DNA of 64,000 nt from JAUWVG01 sp964633715 (GTDB lineage Bacteria > Acidobacteriota > Aminicenantia > Aminicenantales > Aminicenantaceae): the NCBI GenBank assembly GCA_964633715.1, contig CAZWHQ010000006.1:1-64000 (forward strand). The letters run 5' to 3'. A model generated the notes under the pieces. It saw nothing but the letters and a program-made list of their open reading frames with translations, was not told the origin of the DNA and did not search any database. Below are positions 1 through 8,796 of the stretch, piece after piece (positions within the stretch are counted from its first letter, which is position 1; each line of letters begins with the position of its first letter). A program made the position numbers and the translations under genes.

Positions 1-577
1 AAAGGGTATATACGGCAGTCTCATTGACCGGTTCAAAAATCATTCCCACAGCCAGTATTTTATCTCTTGGACCGGGACCAACTGTTGCGTCTTCGCCGGC
101 CATCTTATAGTCATCAATAAAGGCGCCATTCCGATCATATTTGAGAAGTTTTTGTGGTCCCAGATCGACAATCATAAGGTTATCTTTATCGTCAACTGAA
201 ATGTGATGAGGATTCTGGAATTCCCTCGGTCCCTCTCCGTAAGGTCCGAAAGATTTAACAAATTTTCCGCTGCTGCCAAACTTATAGACAAAATCCCCTT
301 CTCCGGTAACGTTCCTCAGAATGAATATTTCTCCCTCAGAATTCACATCAAAACCAAAAATATCTGGAATCCCGAGATTTAATATTTCTTCATCCTCTGT
401 ATCTATTTTGAAAATCTTTTAAAGGCGCAATGAGCTTGCGCCCCCAACCCGATATGGTTCCATGTGGTTGATAATGACCTCCACTCCATCCTCTATTTTC
501 CTCTCAACTTTGTCTGGCTTCGAACCGCACACTAAAAACAGACACAGGGACAAAAAAAGGCAGACTATCTTTTTCAT
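1..577 (-). pseudogene. 6-bladed beta-propeller lipoprotein, interrupted by a nonsense codon, C-terminus outside window
   Basis: Reading the minus strand from ATG at 577-575 gives a lipoprotein signal (MKKIVCLFLSLCLFLVCGSK, lipobox Cys17) and the family signature IEDGVEVIINHMEPY. Codon 53 is TAA (419-421), where the paralogue at 8797-9972 has Leu (SLRLLKIF against SLRL-stop-KIF). After the stop the same frame stays open with clear propeller blades (KSFGPYGEGPREFQNPHHISV) to the window edge. The start codon overlaps the stop of the upstream gene (ATGA at 574-577), so the two were translationally coupled. A single substitution (Leu TTA or TTG to TAA) explains the break. A sequencing error cannot be excluded. 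Confidence 0.85.
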
Positions 578-1704
578 TCTTCAATTCTCCATAAAATTCC
601 ATATCTCTTCAAAACATGAAATCCTTCCTCATCAGTCTCCCCGGAATAAAGTTTGTTGTTCTTAATGAAAAATTTATCCTGGTCCAAAGAGATCTCATCA
701 CCCACTTTTAAAGCTGTCTGACATAAAAAACGACCTTCAGAATCGAACACATCGATAATGTACTTATCTGTTCCCTTAAGTTTCTGGTAAGATTTGACGA
801 AAAGACGTCCCTGACCATCAGCAAAGAACTGGTCGAATGCAGGAAAAGAAGAACTGAATATCTGACTTTCTTTAGGAATGGCTGGCGGCAGCCTCTCAAA
901 ATATTGTCTTCTATAATCCACAGTCATACGTAAAGCAGGCGACTCTTTCTCTATTTTTCTGATTGTCCGGCCCGCACTGTCTAATATAAACAACACATAG
1001 TGAGTCGAGATTCCCCAGCCCATGTTTCCTTCGGGTAAAAGAGCAAATCTGATTCGAGCAGGAGGAACAACACGTTTGGTTGGATCTGGAAGCGAAGTGA
1101 TGTCCTCAGAGTTTTCATAGGGAGGAGGCAGTTTGATTAATTTGCTCACTCGTTCTCTAAAATCGAATTTTTCTAAATAGATGTTTCCCTGGCTGTCAAG
1201 GAGTGTGTATCCTGCTAGAATCAGCAATTGACTTTTTATTTCCCTTAGAAATTGCCCCCCGGCGGAAAAGAACAAAATGGCCCCTCTGCCTGAATCACAG
1301 ACCATAAGCTCATTTTGATTTGTTAATTGGATATTTTCCGGGATTTGGAATTCACCCGGGCCCTGCCCCTCTCTTCCTATTGACCGGAGAAACTTTCCTT
1401 CTTTGTCGTAGACTTTAACTTTAAATGGCTTCATGTCCAATATGAAAATATTCCCTTCATCATCAGCAGAAAAGCTCAAGATGTGGTTGAGGATATATTC
1501 CTCTGGTCCATCTGGTTTTCCTATGGACAGCTCTTCTTCAAAAAAAACAATTTCATTGGAATAAATTGGTTTTTTAGGATTTTTGACTACGACAATCCCT
1601 TCGATTTCTTTGAACGATCCCTTCCATTTTGCATTTTGAGGGAAAGCCTCGGCAAATAAGAAAAAGCACAGTACTGCCAGAAAAAGATAATAGGTTCTCT
1701 TCAT
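574..1704 (-). CDS. Exported 6-bladed beta-propeller protein
   Basis: A 376-residue protein with a Sec-type N-terminus (residues 1-21, ending AEA-F, no lipobox). It then has the subgroup header KGSFKEIEGIVVVKNPKKPIY and repeated blades of the form DDEGNIFILD...VKVYDKEGKFLRSIG. The signature GQGPGEF is at residues 113-119, and the C-terminus (EGFHVLKRYGILWRIEE) matches the family. The length fits paralogues of 354-391 residues. NHL-like propellers bind ligands or scaffold envelope complexes, but no substrate can be inferred. The start has an excellent RBS (GAGGAGGGGATC). It is the first gene of a two-gene transcript with the broken paralogue at 1-577 and lies behind the shared promoter and 17-bp element. 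Confidence 0.9.
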   Translation of the reverse strand: MKRTYYLFLAVLCFFLFAEAFPQNAKWKGSFKEIEGIVVVKNPKKPIYSNEIVFFEEELSIGKPDGPEEYILNHILSFSADDEGNIFILDMKPFKVKVYDKEGKFLRSIGREGQGPGEFQIPENIQLTNQNELMVCDSGRGAILFFSAGGQFLREIKSQLLILAGYTLLDSQGNIYLEKFDFRERVSKLIKLPPPYENSEDITSLPDPTKRVVPPARIRFALLPEGNMGWGISTHYVLFILDSAGRTIRKIEKESPALRMTVDYRRQYFERLPPAIPKESQIFSSSFPAFDQFFADGQGRLFVKSYQKLKGTDKYIIDVFDSEGRFLCQTALKVGDEISLDQDKFFIKNNKLYSGETDEEGFHVLKRYGILWRIEE

Positions 1705-1740
1705 GATCCCCTCCTCATCTTTCCTCTTTGCTTCTGGATA

Positions 1741-1769
1741 CGCTTGTCAAAGGCATTGTGTTTAGTCAA
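1741..1769 (-). promoter_or_regulatory. Class A propeller promoter
   Basis: Minus-strand TTGACT (1769-1764), 17 bp, CAAGCG-TA (1746-1741), about 37 bp upstream of the ATG at 1704. Six genes in the window share the arrangement TTGACTAA(A/G)C-N-TAAKCGTA. Confidence 0.65.
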
Positions 1770-1797
1770 AACAACGTAATGCTGGCTTTTTGTCTTT

Positions 1798-1814
1798 GGA
1801 CAAATCGGGTGGGG
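1798..1814 (-). promoter_or_regulatory. 17-bp propeller-associated element, copy 1
   Basis: The + strand reads GGACAAATCGGGTGGGG, followed by AAACTCAG, with two mismatches to the consensus GGACAAATCGACTGGGG. It lies 28 bp upstream of the -35. A short mirrored TTTGTC just before it forms a small palindrome with GACAAA. Confidence 0.7.
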
Positions 1815-1925
1815 AAACTCAGAAGGAGTGGTCCCTGTAGAGACTTCTCAATGCTGTATTTTCCATGCTTAAAATTTCAGAGATATTCAATCCGTGCGTG
1901 TTGCGCTATAGTTCAAAGGGACCTC

Positions 1926-2363
1926 TTAGAAAGCATTAATATCATTCCCGTAGTCATCAGTACCGCTTATAGAAAATCGAACCTTTTGGGAAATGGAGTT
2001 ATTGAATCCTATTTCGATGTTGATGGTTACGCTTTCAAATGCATCCACTCTTCCTCCTGCCAATTCCGCTAGTTGAGGTTCTGCGTAAACATTACCCAAC
2101 GGCGAGGGAAACTCTAGCTTTATATATTCGGCGTTGACTCCCACTCCCGCTGTTTCAGAAACGGTAACGGTGGTTCTCAGATACCACAACCAATCCAAGG
2201 CGCTCCATTCCATCAAGATAGGATTGGTGCTTACTGTTATCTTTATTTGTGCCCTTGGATGCTTAGGGCATGCAGTAAAAAAGACCAGCATATAAAATAC
2301 AGAAAGGATCAAAACTACATTAAATTGAAGTAAGGAATTAGAATGGAAGCTAAAACCTTTCAT
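1926..2363 (-). CDS. Small lipoprotein of unknown function, beta-rich
   Basis: A 145-residue product with a hydrophobic N-terminus ending in a lipobox (VFFTAC, Cys32), so probably envelope-anchored. The remainder alternates beta-strand-like stretches (ITVSTNPILMEW, TTVTVSETAGVGVNAEYIKLEF, VTINIEIGF), compatible with an Ig-like or beta-sandwich domain. I recognise no family. It sits alone between the propeller operon and the VWA operon. Its upstream region carries a perfect GGACAA palindrome and a degenerate 17-bp element, suggesting shared control with the propellers. The interval 1815-1925 downstream holds no other gene. Confidence 0.65.
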   Translation of the reverse strand: MKGFSFHSNSLLQFNVVLILSVFYMLVFFTACPKHPRAQIKITVSTNPILMEWSALDWLWYLRTTVTVSETAGVGVNAEYIKLEFPSPLGNVYAEPQLAELAGGRVDAFESVTINIEIGFNNSISQKVRFSISGTDDYGNDINAF

Positions 2364-2399
2364 TTGGATCTGGCTTGTTTATGAATTAACGTATTTTTT

Positions 2400-2419
2400 T
2401 TGTCCATTAAAATGGACAA
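2400..2419. promoter_or_regulatory. Perfect 9-bp inverted repeat of TTGTCCATT
   Basis: TTGTCCATT, 2 bp, then AATGGACAA. It contains in mirrored form the GGACAA hexamer that begins the 17-bp element, and lies 37-56 bp upstream of the small lipoprotein start. It is a candidate operator. Confidence 0.5.
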
Positions 2420-2437
2420 CTGTAGTTATTCTCCCAT

Positions 2438-2454
2438 GGACAAATCGATAAGAG
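2438..2454 (-). promoter_or_regulatory. 17-bp element, degenerate copy 2
   Basis: GGACAAATCGATAAGAG matches the first 11 bases of the consensus; the GGGG end is lost. A second GGACAA lies 24 bp away (2414), the same spacing as in the copy at 6274-6314. Confidence 0.45.
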
Positions 2455-2463
2455 ACACTTCCT

Positions 2464-4467
2464 CTATCTTATTTTAAAATTCCGAGTCACTTGTGACCTT
2501 GCTTGAGTTGTTTTTTCATCGGCGATAATTTCTATTGAATAATCACCCGGCCCCAATTCTGGCAAATGGATTTCAAGGAGGAGCACTTCTATCCCTTCTA
2601 TATTTTTATTAGAAAGAATATAAGAATCTGACAACTGGATTTCCTTTTGAGATGTATGGTTAATGAGGTGAACAGATAATTCAATTTCATGGTCTGGAAT
2701 ATCAATTATTGACAGCCTCACAACAGCTAGCAATTTCAATATTTCCTGATCTATCTCCTCAACAAGAGGGGAAAAGCTATTTGAAAGGTAGGGGTAAATA
2801 TCATTAATAGATAGAGTTTCTTTCTTAATTTCTTTTTTTTGATTATTTGATAATTTTACGTACACTGTCTCTTTCTCCGGAATAAGCAATAGAGGCGGGA
2901 ATAGCTTTAATCCCGAATCTACTGCCTCGGGAATAACAATTGATGAAGAGGCTACGGCTCCTTTCCCTGTTTTGATATCCCTTATGACGAGCCTGCACTC
3001 ATACTTACCAGGCAAAAGAGATGAGATTGAATAGAGAAAAATTTTCTCAGGAGCGAATGTGTAAAAATTGACTTCACCTTCAATATAATCGGCAAAATTG
3101 TTTTCTTCATCAAAGATAAGAGTTAAAACCTCGGTTTCTCCTTTTGAAATTTCTTTTATTTTGTCCATTGGTATCTCAGAAAGCATCACAAAATTGGATT
3201 CTTCTTTCTCAGAACAAGGCAAAGCGATTGAAGTTAAATGAGTAGGCACTTGAAATTGAGGATTCTCGCTCATGGCTAAATCAAAAAGATGAAGCCGCTT
3301 TTCAGATTCAGAAAACTCGGCAAAAGGCTTTGAGTTGAAAAATCCTCCCTGAGCGAAAACTTCGCAACCTTTTCTGTCAACTTTTACCTTTAATTCGTGG
3401 TACTCCCCATCCAATTTCTCAGATATGTAATAACCAAGGACATAATAGTTGGCGGTAGTATTTTGAATGCTGTTGGCAATCGATTCGTGGTACTCCACAA
3501 CAGGAAAATATTTACCCCCGGATAAATCGGAAAGTATTTTTAAAGAATCACCTTGCTGTAAGTTTCCAACTCTTTTAAATACTTGATATGTATTCACAGT
3601 GTAGACAGGAGTGCTTGAGGAAGCTAATTCTTTACACATGTCCTCGAAAAGATCACGAAACGATGGATCATATCTGTCATTTATCAAGGAACTGGAAAAT
3701 CCTTGTGAAAATAAAATAATATTTTTGTTCCCTGGAATATAGCGAAGAGATTTAGTAAATTCTTTTATGATCATAGTAAATTCTTTGGCTTCCATTTTTT
3801 CAGATCTTTTCTCTTCTTCATCAGCACCAGAAGCTTCAACTAGAGCTCCTGATTCCATATAACTTTCTCCTGGATCTTTACTTCCTCCTATCTCCTGTTC
3901 CAGGTTCAGAACTCCTCTCATTTTTTTTACAGTTTCTCTAACTTTTTGATGATCTGTGGTTAAATATTCATGAAGTATCAAACCTTTCAGCCGAGAATAA
4001 GATAAGACTCCGACTTCATCGGTCGGCTGAAGCTGGGTGTCGATGAAGTGTAAGGCAACCTTCTTTGATTTATTAAGTCCATTTACATCATTTCTGCCGT
4101 AATCTATGAGAAAGAAAAATTTTCGATTTAATAATAGCGAAGTTTTCTGGGCAAGATCAGATTCTGTTTCTTTAACTCCCTTTTCTGGCTTGAAGATGTG
4201 ATTCTCGAAATCAGTTACTGTCTGAAGCTTGCCGTTATCATAGAGGATAAAATCAGATTTCTTTAAATCTGTTACTGGATTCCCTTTTTTATCTGTTACG
4301 TAGACCTGGATTAACTTAAGGGCTACTGTCACTTCATACTTGAGTTCTTCCTGATTCTTTTTTGTCTGAACTGATCCTGAGTTTAATTCGTTGAGGTCAG
4401 GCCGTAATATAAGTGCTAGTACTAAAAGAAAGAAAAGGATAATTTTCTTTTTCATTATAAAATCCAT
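2464..4467 (-). CDS. VWFA-related (acidobacterial-type) exported protein
   Basis: A 667-residue protein with an N-terminal hydrophobic export segment (residues 5-23). A domain typical of acidobacterial VWFA-related proteins follows (VTVALKLIQVYVTDKKGNPV, then VTDLKKSDFILYDNG), then a von Willebrand A fold starting near residue 116. The first metal-binding motif, normally DxSxS, reads D122-Y-G-R-N here, so the MIDAS looks degenerate and divalent-metal adhesion may be lost. The C-terminal part is beta-rich (GKYECRLVIRDIKTGKG, GPGDYSIEIIADE). The start could be ATG 4467 or ATG 4455; no clear RBS precedes either. It follows the two paralogous genes upstream by 3 bp, which indicates one operon. 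Confidence 0.85.
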   Translation of the reverse strand: MDFIMKKKIILFFLLVLALILRPDLNELNSGSVQTKKNQEELKYEVTVALKLIQVYVTDKKGNPVTDLKKSDFILYDNGKLQTVTDFENHIFKPEKGVKETESDLAQKTSLLLNRKFFFLIDYGRNDVNGLNKSKKVALHFIDTQLQPTDEVGVLSYSRLKGLILHEYLTTDHQKVRETVKKMRGVLNLEQEIGGSKDPGESYMESGALVEASGADEEEKRSEKMEAKEFTMIIKEFTKSLRYIPGNKNIILFSQGFSSSLINDRYDPSFRDLFEDMCKELASSSTPVYTVNTYQVFKRVGNLQQGDSLKILSDLSGGKYFPVVEYHESIANSIQNTTANYYVLGYYISEKLDGEYHELKVKVDRKGCEVFAQGGFFNSKPFAEFSESEKRLHLFDLAMSENPQFQVPTHLTSIALPCSEKEESNFVMLSEIPMDKIKEISKGETEVLTLIFDEENNFADYIEGEVNFYTFAPEKIFLYSISSLLPGKYECRLVIRDIKTGKGAVASSSIVIPEAVDSGLKLFPPLLLIPEKETVYVKLSNNQKKEIKKETLSINDIYPYLSNSFSPLVEEIDQEILKLLAVVRLSIIDIPDHEIELSVHLINHTSQKEIQLSDSYILSNKNIEGIEVLLLEIHLPELGPGDYSIEIIADEKTTQARSQVTRNFKIR

Positions 4468-4470
4468 TGA

Positions 4471-5343
4471 TTAATATTTTATCTTTGTATCTACAGTAAA
4501 GAATTTATAATTCTCATAAGTTATTCTCGTTTTTGATATCCTTGTTCTTGCTCTTCTCCTCCTAGCCACATATATTTCTTCGCAAACTGTCTTGCTAGGG
4601 AATCTGATTCCATTTTTTTCTATAAAATAATCGTGTGTAGTCGTTATAAAAGGAGTCTTCCTTTCCCCTTTACTCACTTGTTCAATTTTCTCGAAACCGG
4701 CGAGTGATTCTTGTTTAATTTCTATTTTGAGAATACTAAAGTCTTCTTTATCAACCCACACTTTCCCATGATTGGGATTTTCTTCAATATTTATCTTGGG
4801 TATGACTTCAATAACATAAGTTTTTCTTTTCTTTAAAGTTTGTTCTTTTATTATTTTGTAATCGTATTTGCCTTGCTGTTCTTTGCCAAGCCATCCTACA
4901 GGTCCATAAACTGATCTTCTGGAATAGAATCTTTTTGTTTTCATTGGGGCATTCTTCTCTTGTTTTTTCTTTCCGTTTTCTTTAAGCAGAGTTCTTGTCT
5001 CCTCTATCTTGTTTCCTTTTCTTATCAGTTGATAATCATAAACATAGTCATTTCTTTCTATATTTCGTCCTTCTGGGCTTGATCGCATAGCAATACTTCC
5101 TCCTGAATAAGTTGCAACAGGATCTCCTCCAAAAGGGCCATGATTTATTTCTTCGTTTATTGTTTCTTCACATACAAAATGGAGGGCCACATTTGCTAAT
5201 CTTTCGCAATAATCAGCGCATTTTGCCAATATTATTTTTAATTCATCTTGATCCGCTATTTCAGAATTAGCTGTCTGACTGTAAGCTTGGATTGTGAAAA
5301 AAGCAAAAATTAGAATCGAAATAAGAATTCTTTGCTTCTTCAT
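4471..5343 (-). CDS. Exported protein of the VWA-operon family (LolA-like fold possible), paralogue 2
   Basis: 290 residues with a cleavable signal (MKKQRILISILIFAFFTIQAYSQ). The motif CADYCERLANVALHFVCEETI is followed by beta-strands such as KTYVIEVIPK and GKVWVDKEDFSILKIEIKQE, which recall outer-membrane lipoprotein-sorting (LolA/LolB-like) beta-sheets. I have seen similar proteins beside VWFA-related genes, but the function is unknown. It is clearly homologous to the next gene upstream (same CERL, DYQLIRKGN, KRF, NYKFFTVDTK motifs), a tandem duplication. The RBS is GGGGGGAGAG. It is translated in series with the VWA gene. Confidence 0.8.
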   Translation of the reverse strand: MKKQRILISILIFAFFTIQAYSQTANSEIADQDELKIILAKCADYCERLANVALHFVCEETINEEINHGPFGGDPVATYSGGSIAMRSSPEGRNIERNDYVYDYQLIRKGNKIEETRTLLKENGKKKQEKNAPMKTKRFYSRRSVYGPVGWLGKEQQGKYDYKIIKEQTLKKRKTYVIEVIPKINIEENPNHGKVWVDKEDFSILKIEIKQESLAGFEKIEQVSKGERKTPFITTTHDYFIEKNGIRFPSKTVCEEIYVARRRRARTRISKTRITYENYKFFTVDTKIKY

Positions 5344-5361
5344 TTCTCTCTCCCCCCATGA

Positions 5362-6165
5362 TTAATATTTCACTTTAGTATCAACAGTAAAAAATTTATA
5401 GTTATCATAAACGACTGTTATTTTAGACTTAAGGATTCTTCTACGTCCTGGACGGGGGATGTAAATTTCTTCAACGGAATATCTATTAGGGAATCTAATT
5501 TTGTTTTTTTCAAATCCAAATTCAGAAATAAATGTAATTAAAGGTGTGGCTTTTATACTTTCGGCAATTCTTTCAATTTCCTCAAAATTCTCCATTGACT
5601 CTTGCTCCCACTCAATTTTTAATATTGCAAAATCTTTTTTTCTGATCCAAATTTTTCCGTATAGAGCATTAAATTCACCAGGGAATTTCGGTAATGCCTC
5701 TAAAATTACTGCTTTTTCCTTTTTATAGTTTACGTTTTTCAGAATTTTGTAGTCATAATTCTTTTGCTGTTTCGGGCCAAGAAGACCTATCGGCCCAAAA
5801 ACGATAAATTTATGTTGAAAACGTTTAGTTTTTAATTGTGCATCTTTATCGTTTTTTTCCTGGCCATTTTCTTCTATAAGAATTCTCTGTTCATCTGTGG
5901 AATTTCCTTTTCTTATAAGTTGATAATCATATATATACATATTTTTTTCAAAACCAATACGATAATAGACTTTTTCTTTTATTTCTTCTTTGCAAACAAA
6001 GAAGAGAGATATATTATCCAATCTTTCACAATATTCAGCACACTTCTTCAGTATGAAATCTAATTCTGCCTTATCGCTTGTACTCGAATTGGTTGATTGA
6101 CTTAAAATCTGGATTGAAAGAAGAGAAAAAATGAGGAAGGAAATGAGCACTCTGGGCTTTTTCAA
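5362..6165 (-). CDS. Exported protein of the VWA-operon family, paralogue 1
   Basis: About 267 residues, homologous to the adjacent 4471-5343 product (KKCAEYCERLDNISLFFVCKEE; YDYQLIRKGNSTDEQRILIEENG; YDNYKFFTVDTKVKY). I place the start at TTG 6165 rather than ATG 6180. GGGGGGA then sits at RBS distance, the protein begins LKKPRVLISFLIF like its paralogue, and the same G-rich leader precedes the paralogue's ATG. The cleavable signal ends ILSQ. First gene of the three-gene VWA operon. The copy of the 17-bp element upstream suggests co-regulation with the propeller array. Confidence 0.78.
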   Translation of the reverse strand: MKKPRVLISFLIFSLLSIQILSQSTNSSTSDKAELDFILKKCAEYCERLDNISLFFVCKEEIKEKVYYRIGFEKNMYIYDYQLIRKGNSTDEQRILIEENGQEKNDKDAQLKTKRFQHKFIVFGPIGLLGPKQQKNYDYKILKNVNYKKEKAVILEALPKFPGEFNALYGKIWIRKKDFAILKIEWEQESMENFEEIERIAESIKATPLITFISEFGFEKNKIRFPNRYSVEEIYIPRPGRRRILKSKITVVYDNYKFFTVDTKVKY

Positions 6166-6273
6166 GATTAATCCCCCCATCTAGTATCCATCACAGTTTT
6201 CTATAGCAAACTTTATGCCAATTAGGATCTGACTAATACTTCAATATTATCTGATAATTCTGTCCTAATCTAT

Positions 6274-6314
6274 GGACAATTGTAGTTATTTTCCCGTGGA
6301 CAAATCGACTGGGG
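6274..6314 (-). promoter_or_regulatory. 17-bp element, copy 3, with a second GGACAA half-site
   Basis: A perfect GGACAAATCGACTGGGG at 6298-6314 is preceded 24 bp away by GGACAATTGTAGTTATT (6274-6290). The same pair, at the same spacing, occurs at 2414-2454, and a partial TGTAGTTATT copy is found near 12996. It lies upstream of the VWA operon and downstream of the propeller gene at 6328. Confidence 0.65.
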
Positions 6315-6327
6315 AGAGGGCTCAATT

Positions 6328-7488
6328 TCACTTGATTTCGTATTGGAAAATCTGGGCATTCTCCGCATCGAATATGAATAGAAAATTTTCCTGAATGCGC
6401 AGACTGTGTGCAAGATGATCCAAATGGATTTCACCCAGCAGGATTCCATCCGGGGCAAAGATTTCAAGTTTGTACATGTCCATTTTTTTGTATTCTGCTG
6501 TCTGGATTCTCCTGGTGACGCCACCGTCGGACACGCTTTGCGTGATTTCTTCTGGACGGAGCTGCCTTTTCATGGTAATGACCCAGATTCTTCCTTCTCC
6601 ATCCAGGGCAATGCCATTAGACACGCGATTCATTTTGGGCATCCCTATACTGACTGAACCTTCATCTCTTTTTATAAATCCTTTATCTATGACCTGGGTG
6701 TCGTAGTTTAAAACCCTATCTGTCTGACAAACGAGTTTCCCCTCAGGAGAGTAATTATCGATGCGGTTTTGTACGGTAAAACTGAGAAATAAGTTGCCCT
6801 CTTTATCGACATCGTACTGGATTACGTTGGCTTCCCTGTTGACCAGGCGATCTTTATAATCTTTAAGCTCACCAAAGGCATTCTGAATTATTCCATTCCT
6901 GTCAAGAAGCTCTATGAGTTTTGGCATTTCTTCTTCATCGCCCATGACCCATCGTATATCGAGCCTCCCTCCTAAAGCTATCAAACCTGAAGGAAGCGCA
7001 CGGACAATGTCTTGCCTTAATCTATCCAACTTAATGATTTTTTGAACTTCTCCTTCAGTGTTGATTATCTGGATTCTCCGGTTGCCGCTGTCAAGAATGT
7101 ATAAATTGTCATCTTTATCGATATCCATAGAATAAGGTCGGCTCAAATCACCGGGACCCTGACCTTGTTGGCCGAGGGTTGAGATGTACTCTCCTTTGGA
7201 GTTCAATTTTTGAATCCCATTATTGCTATAGTCTAAGATATAGAGGTTGCCATTGGAATCAATCACAATATCCCTTGGTGAATTGAAGGCCAAATTATCA
7301 TCCTCGACATCTAGTCCCCCTAAGGTTCTTATCAATTCCATCGAAACCTGGATATCCTTCCCCCACTTTCCAATCTTCCCATTGTGGACAATCCGAACTC
7401 CATCAACAATTTCTACCTCTTGTGCAAAAGCAAAGAGTATGAGAAGAAAGAAAGAAGCCAAAAAACCAATTAATAAACGTTTTTTCAT
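6328..7488 (-). CDS. Exported 6-bladed beta-propeller protein
   Basis: 386 residues: Sec signal MKKRLLIGFLASFFLLILFA ending FAFAQ, then blades with the NHL-like pattern DSNGNLYILDYSNNGIQKLNSKGEYISTLG repeated at 75-105 and 120-150, and the signature GQGPGDL at 109-115. It does not carry the WxGxI header of most paralogues and stays periplasmic rather than lipid-anchored. The RBS is AGGAGGGGACA directly before ATG. It is monocistronic: its own promoter and 17-bp element lie between it and the upstream gene. Confidence 0.9.
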   Translation of the reverse strand: MKKRLLIGFLASFFLLILFAFAQEVEIVDGVRIVHNGKIGKWGKDIQVSMELIRTLGGLDVEDDNLAFNSPRDIVIDSNGNLYILDYSNNGIQKLNSKGEYISTLGQQGQGPGDLSRPYSMDIDKDDNLYILDSGNRRIQIINTEGEVQKIIKLDRLRQDIVRALPSGLIALGGRLDIRWVMGDEEEMPKLIELLDRNGIIQNAFGELKDYKDRLVNREANVIQYDVDKEGNLFLSFTVQNRIDNYSPEGKLVCQTDRVLNYDTQVIDKGFIKRDEGSVSIGMPKMNRVSNGIALDGEGRIWVITMKRQLRPEEITQSVSDGGVTRRIQTAEYKKMDMYKLEIFAPDGILLGEIHLDHLAHSLRIQENFLFIFDAENAQIFQYEIK

Positions 7489-7524
7489 TGTCCCCTCCTG
7501 TTTTCTCCCTGTCTGCCTTTAATA

Positions 7525-7553
7525 CGATTAGCAGGCTCGAATCGCTTAGTTAA
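7525..7553 (-). promoter_or_regulatory. Class A propeller promoter
   Basis: TTAACT (7553-7548), 17 bp, TAATCGTA (-10 hexamer 7530-7525), in front of the gene at 6328-7488. Confidence 0.65.
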
Positions 7554-7582
7554 ACTGGGCAGTCTATCTCAAAACTCTCTGT

Positions 7583-7599
7583 GGACAAATCGACTGGGG
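7583..7599 (-). promoter_or_regulatory. 17-bp element, copy 4
   Basis: A perfect consensus copy preceded by GT and followed by AGGGCTCAGGATG, a tail also seen at 30276 (GGGCTCAGGATG). It lies 29 bp upstream of the -35. Confidence 0.75.
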
Positions 7600-7650
7600 A
7601 GGGCTCAGGATGTGGGGATTAAATCACTCTTCAACTTGTTCCAGTTAGGA

Positions 7651-8781
7651 TTACTCCCACATCATTTTATAAACAACAAATTCTTTATAACCGCTTTCTT
7701 TTTCTTTGAAAAAATATATGCGACTCTTTTTTACCAGCGCTCCAGGACTATCTAATTTTATCCTGTCAATAAAAACACCTTCAGGATTAAAAACATCGTA
7801 AACATACTCTCTTGGTTTCTTTCCTTTTTCTAAAGTCATTATAAAAAGCTGTCCCTCATCGTCTGCGAATCCACCTTGATAAGGGGGGAAATGTTTCGGA
7901 AAGTAAACTTTTTTTCTAATTTCATCAGGAAGTCTTTCCCAGCGAACCATAAAAATTTCTTCATCTTCTTCACTAAATGGAATCGGTTTATATTCTTTCC
8001 TGATTTTTCTAACTAAATTTCCATTTAAATCATATACCCAAATTTCATAGCCTTCTTCTGCTTTTCCAAAGTAAATTCGGTCATTAGAAATACTAAATAA
8101 ATAAAATTCTCCTATCCCATTGATCTTTTCAAGTTTATCTAAATGCGGTCTTATTACTCTGTTAATTTCTCTAATCTCATTAAGTTCTGAATCGCATAAG
8201 ATGTAACCCATGATTTGTGCATCAATAGCTTCGGGAATTGCGAGACTTTTATAAATTAAATATCTTCCATTTTGCAGAGGAAATACCCCATAAATTTTCG
8301 ATTTAAACCTAAGTTCCTTTATATAGTTTCCATTCCTATCAAGAATAATTAATTTTCTTGAACTCGTATCAATTATTACTAGTTCATCGCGGTTATTGAT
8401 CGATAGAGAGGTGGGAAATTGAATCTCACCTGGCCCTTGTCCTTTTCTTCCCAACGAGGTTTCAAAATTTCCGTTTCTATCAAACTTAAATATGAAATTT
8501 TCAGAGGTTCTCTGTTGCAGAATATAAATATTACCTTGTGAGTCGATGTCATATGTCACGGGATTAATCAAACTGAGTTTGGCTAGATCTTCGCTTTCAA
8601 GATCAATAGTAATTTCATCTTCAAGGAAGAGTTCTCTAGGCTTATCTTTCATATGAAATGGTTCAATTCGATTGAGAATAACCTCCACTCCATCCTCGAT
8701 AATCCTTTCCACTTGATCTTGCTTTGGGCCGCAGGCACAGATGAGAATAAGAATTAATATGAGAAAAAGTGATTTATTCAT
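7651..8781 (-). CDS. 6-bladed beta-propeller lipoprotein
   Basis: 376 residues with lipobox LICAC (Cys17), header RIIEDGVEVILNRIEPFHM, blades such as DSQGNIYILQQRTSENFIFK and the signature GRKGQGPGEI near residue 120. The C-terminus SGYKEFVVYKMMWE is the family tail. It belongs to the IEDGVEV subgroup with the genes at 8797 and 1-577. It starts 15 bp after the upstream gene's stop, so the two form an operon driven from the promoter at 10007-10035. Confidence 0.9.
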   Translation of the reverse strand: MNKSLFLILILILICACGPKQDQVERIIEDGVEVILNRIEPFHMKDKPRELFLEDEITIDLESEDLAKLSLINPVTYDIDSQGNIYILQQRTSENFIFKFDRNGNFETSLGRKGQGPGEIQFPTSLSINNRDELVIIDTSSRKLIILDRNGNYIKELRFKSKIYGVFPLQNGRYLIYKSLAIPEAIDAQIMGYILCDSELNEIREINRVIRPHLDKLEKINGIGEFYLFSISNDRIYFGKAEEGYEIWVYDLNGNLVRKIRKEYKPIPFSEEDEEIFMVRWERLPDEIRKKVYFPKHFPPYQGGFADDEGQLFIMTLEKGKKPREYVYDVFNPEGVFIDRIKLDSPGALVKKSRIYFFKEKESGYKEFVVYKMMWE

Positions 8782-8796
8782 TTAATCCCATTTATC

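Noticed and set aside
462..665. Plus-strand open frame of 67 codons
   Set aside because: It lies antisense to the two propeller genes, has no RBS and no recognisable domain.
1728..2072. Plus-strand open frame of 114 codons over the promoter region
   Set aside because: It runs across the class A promoter and 17-bp element and antisense to the lipoprotein gene, without RBS; chance frame.
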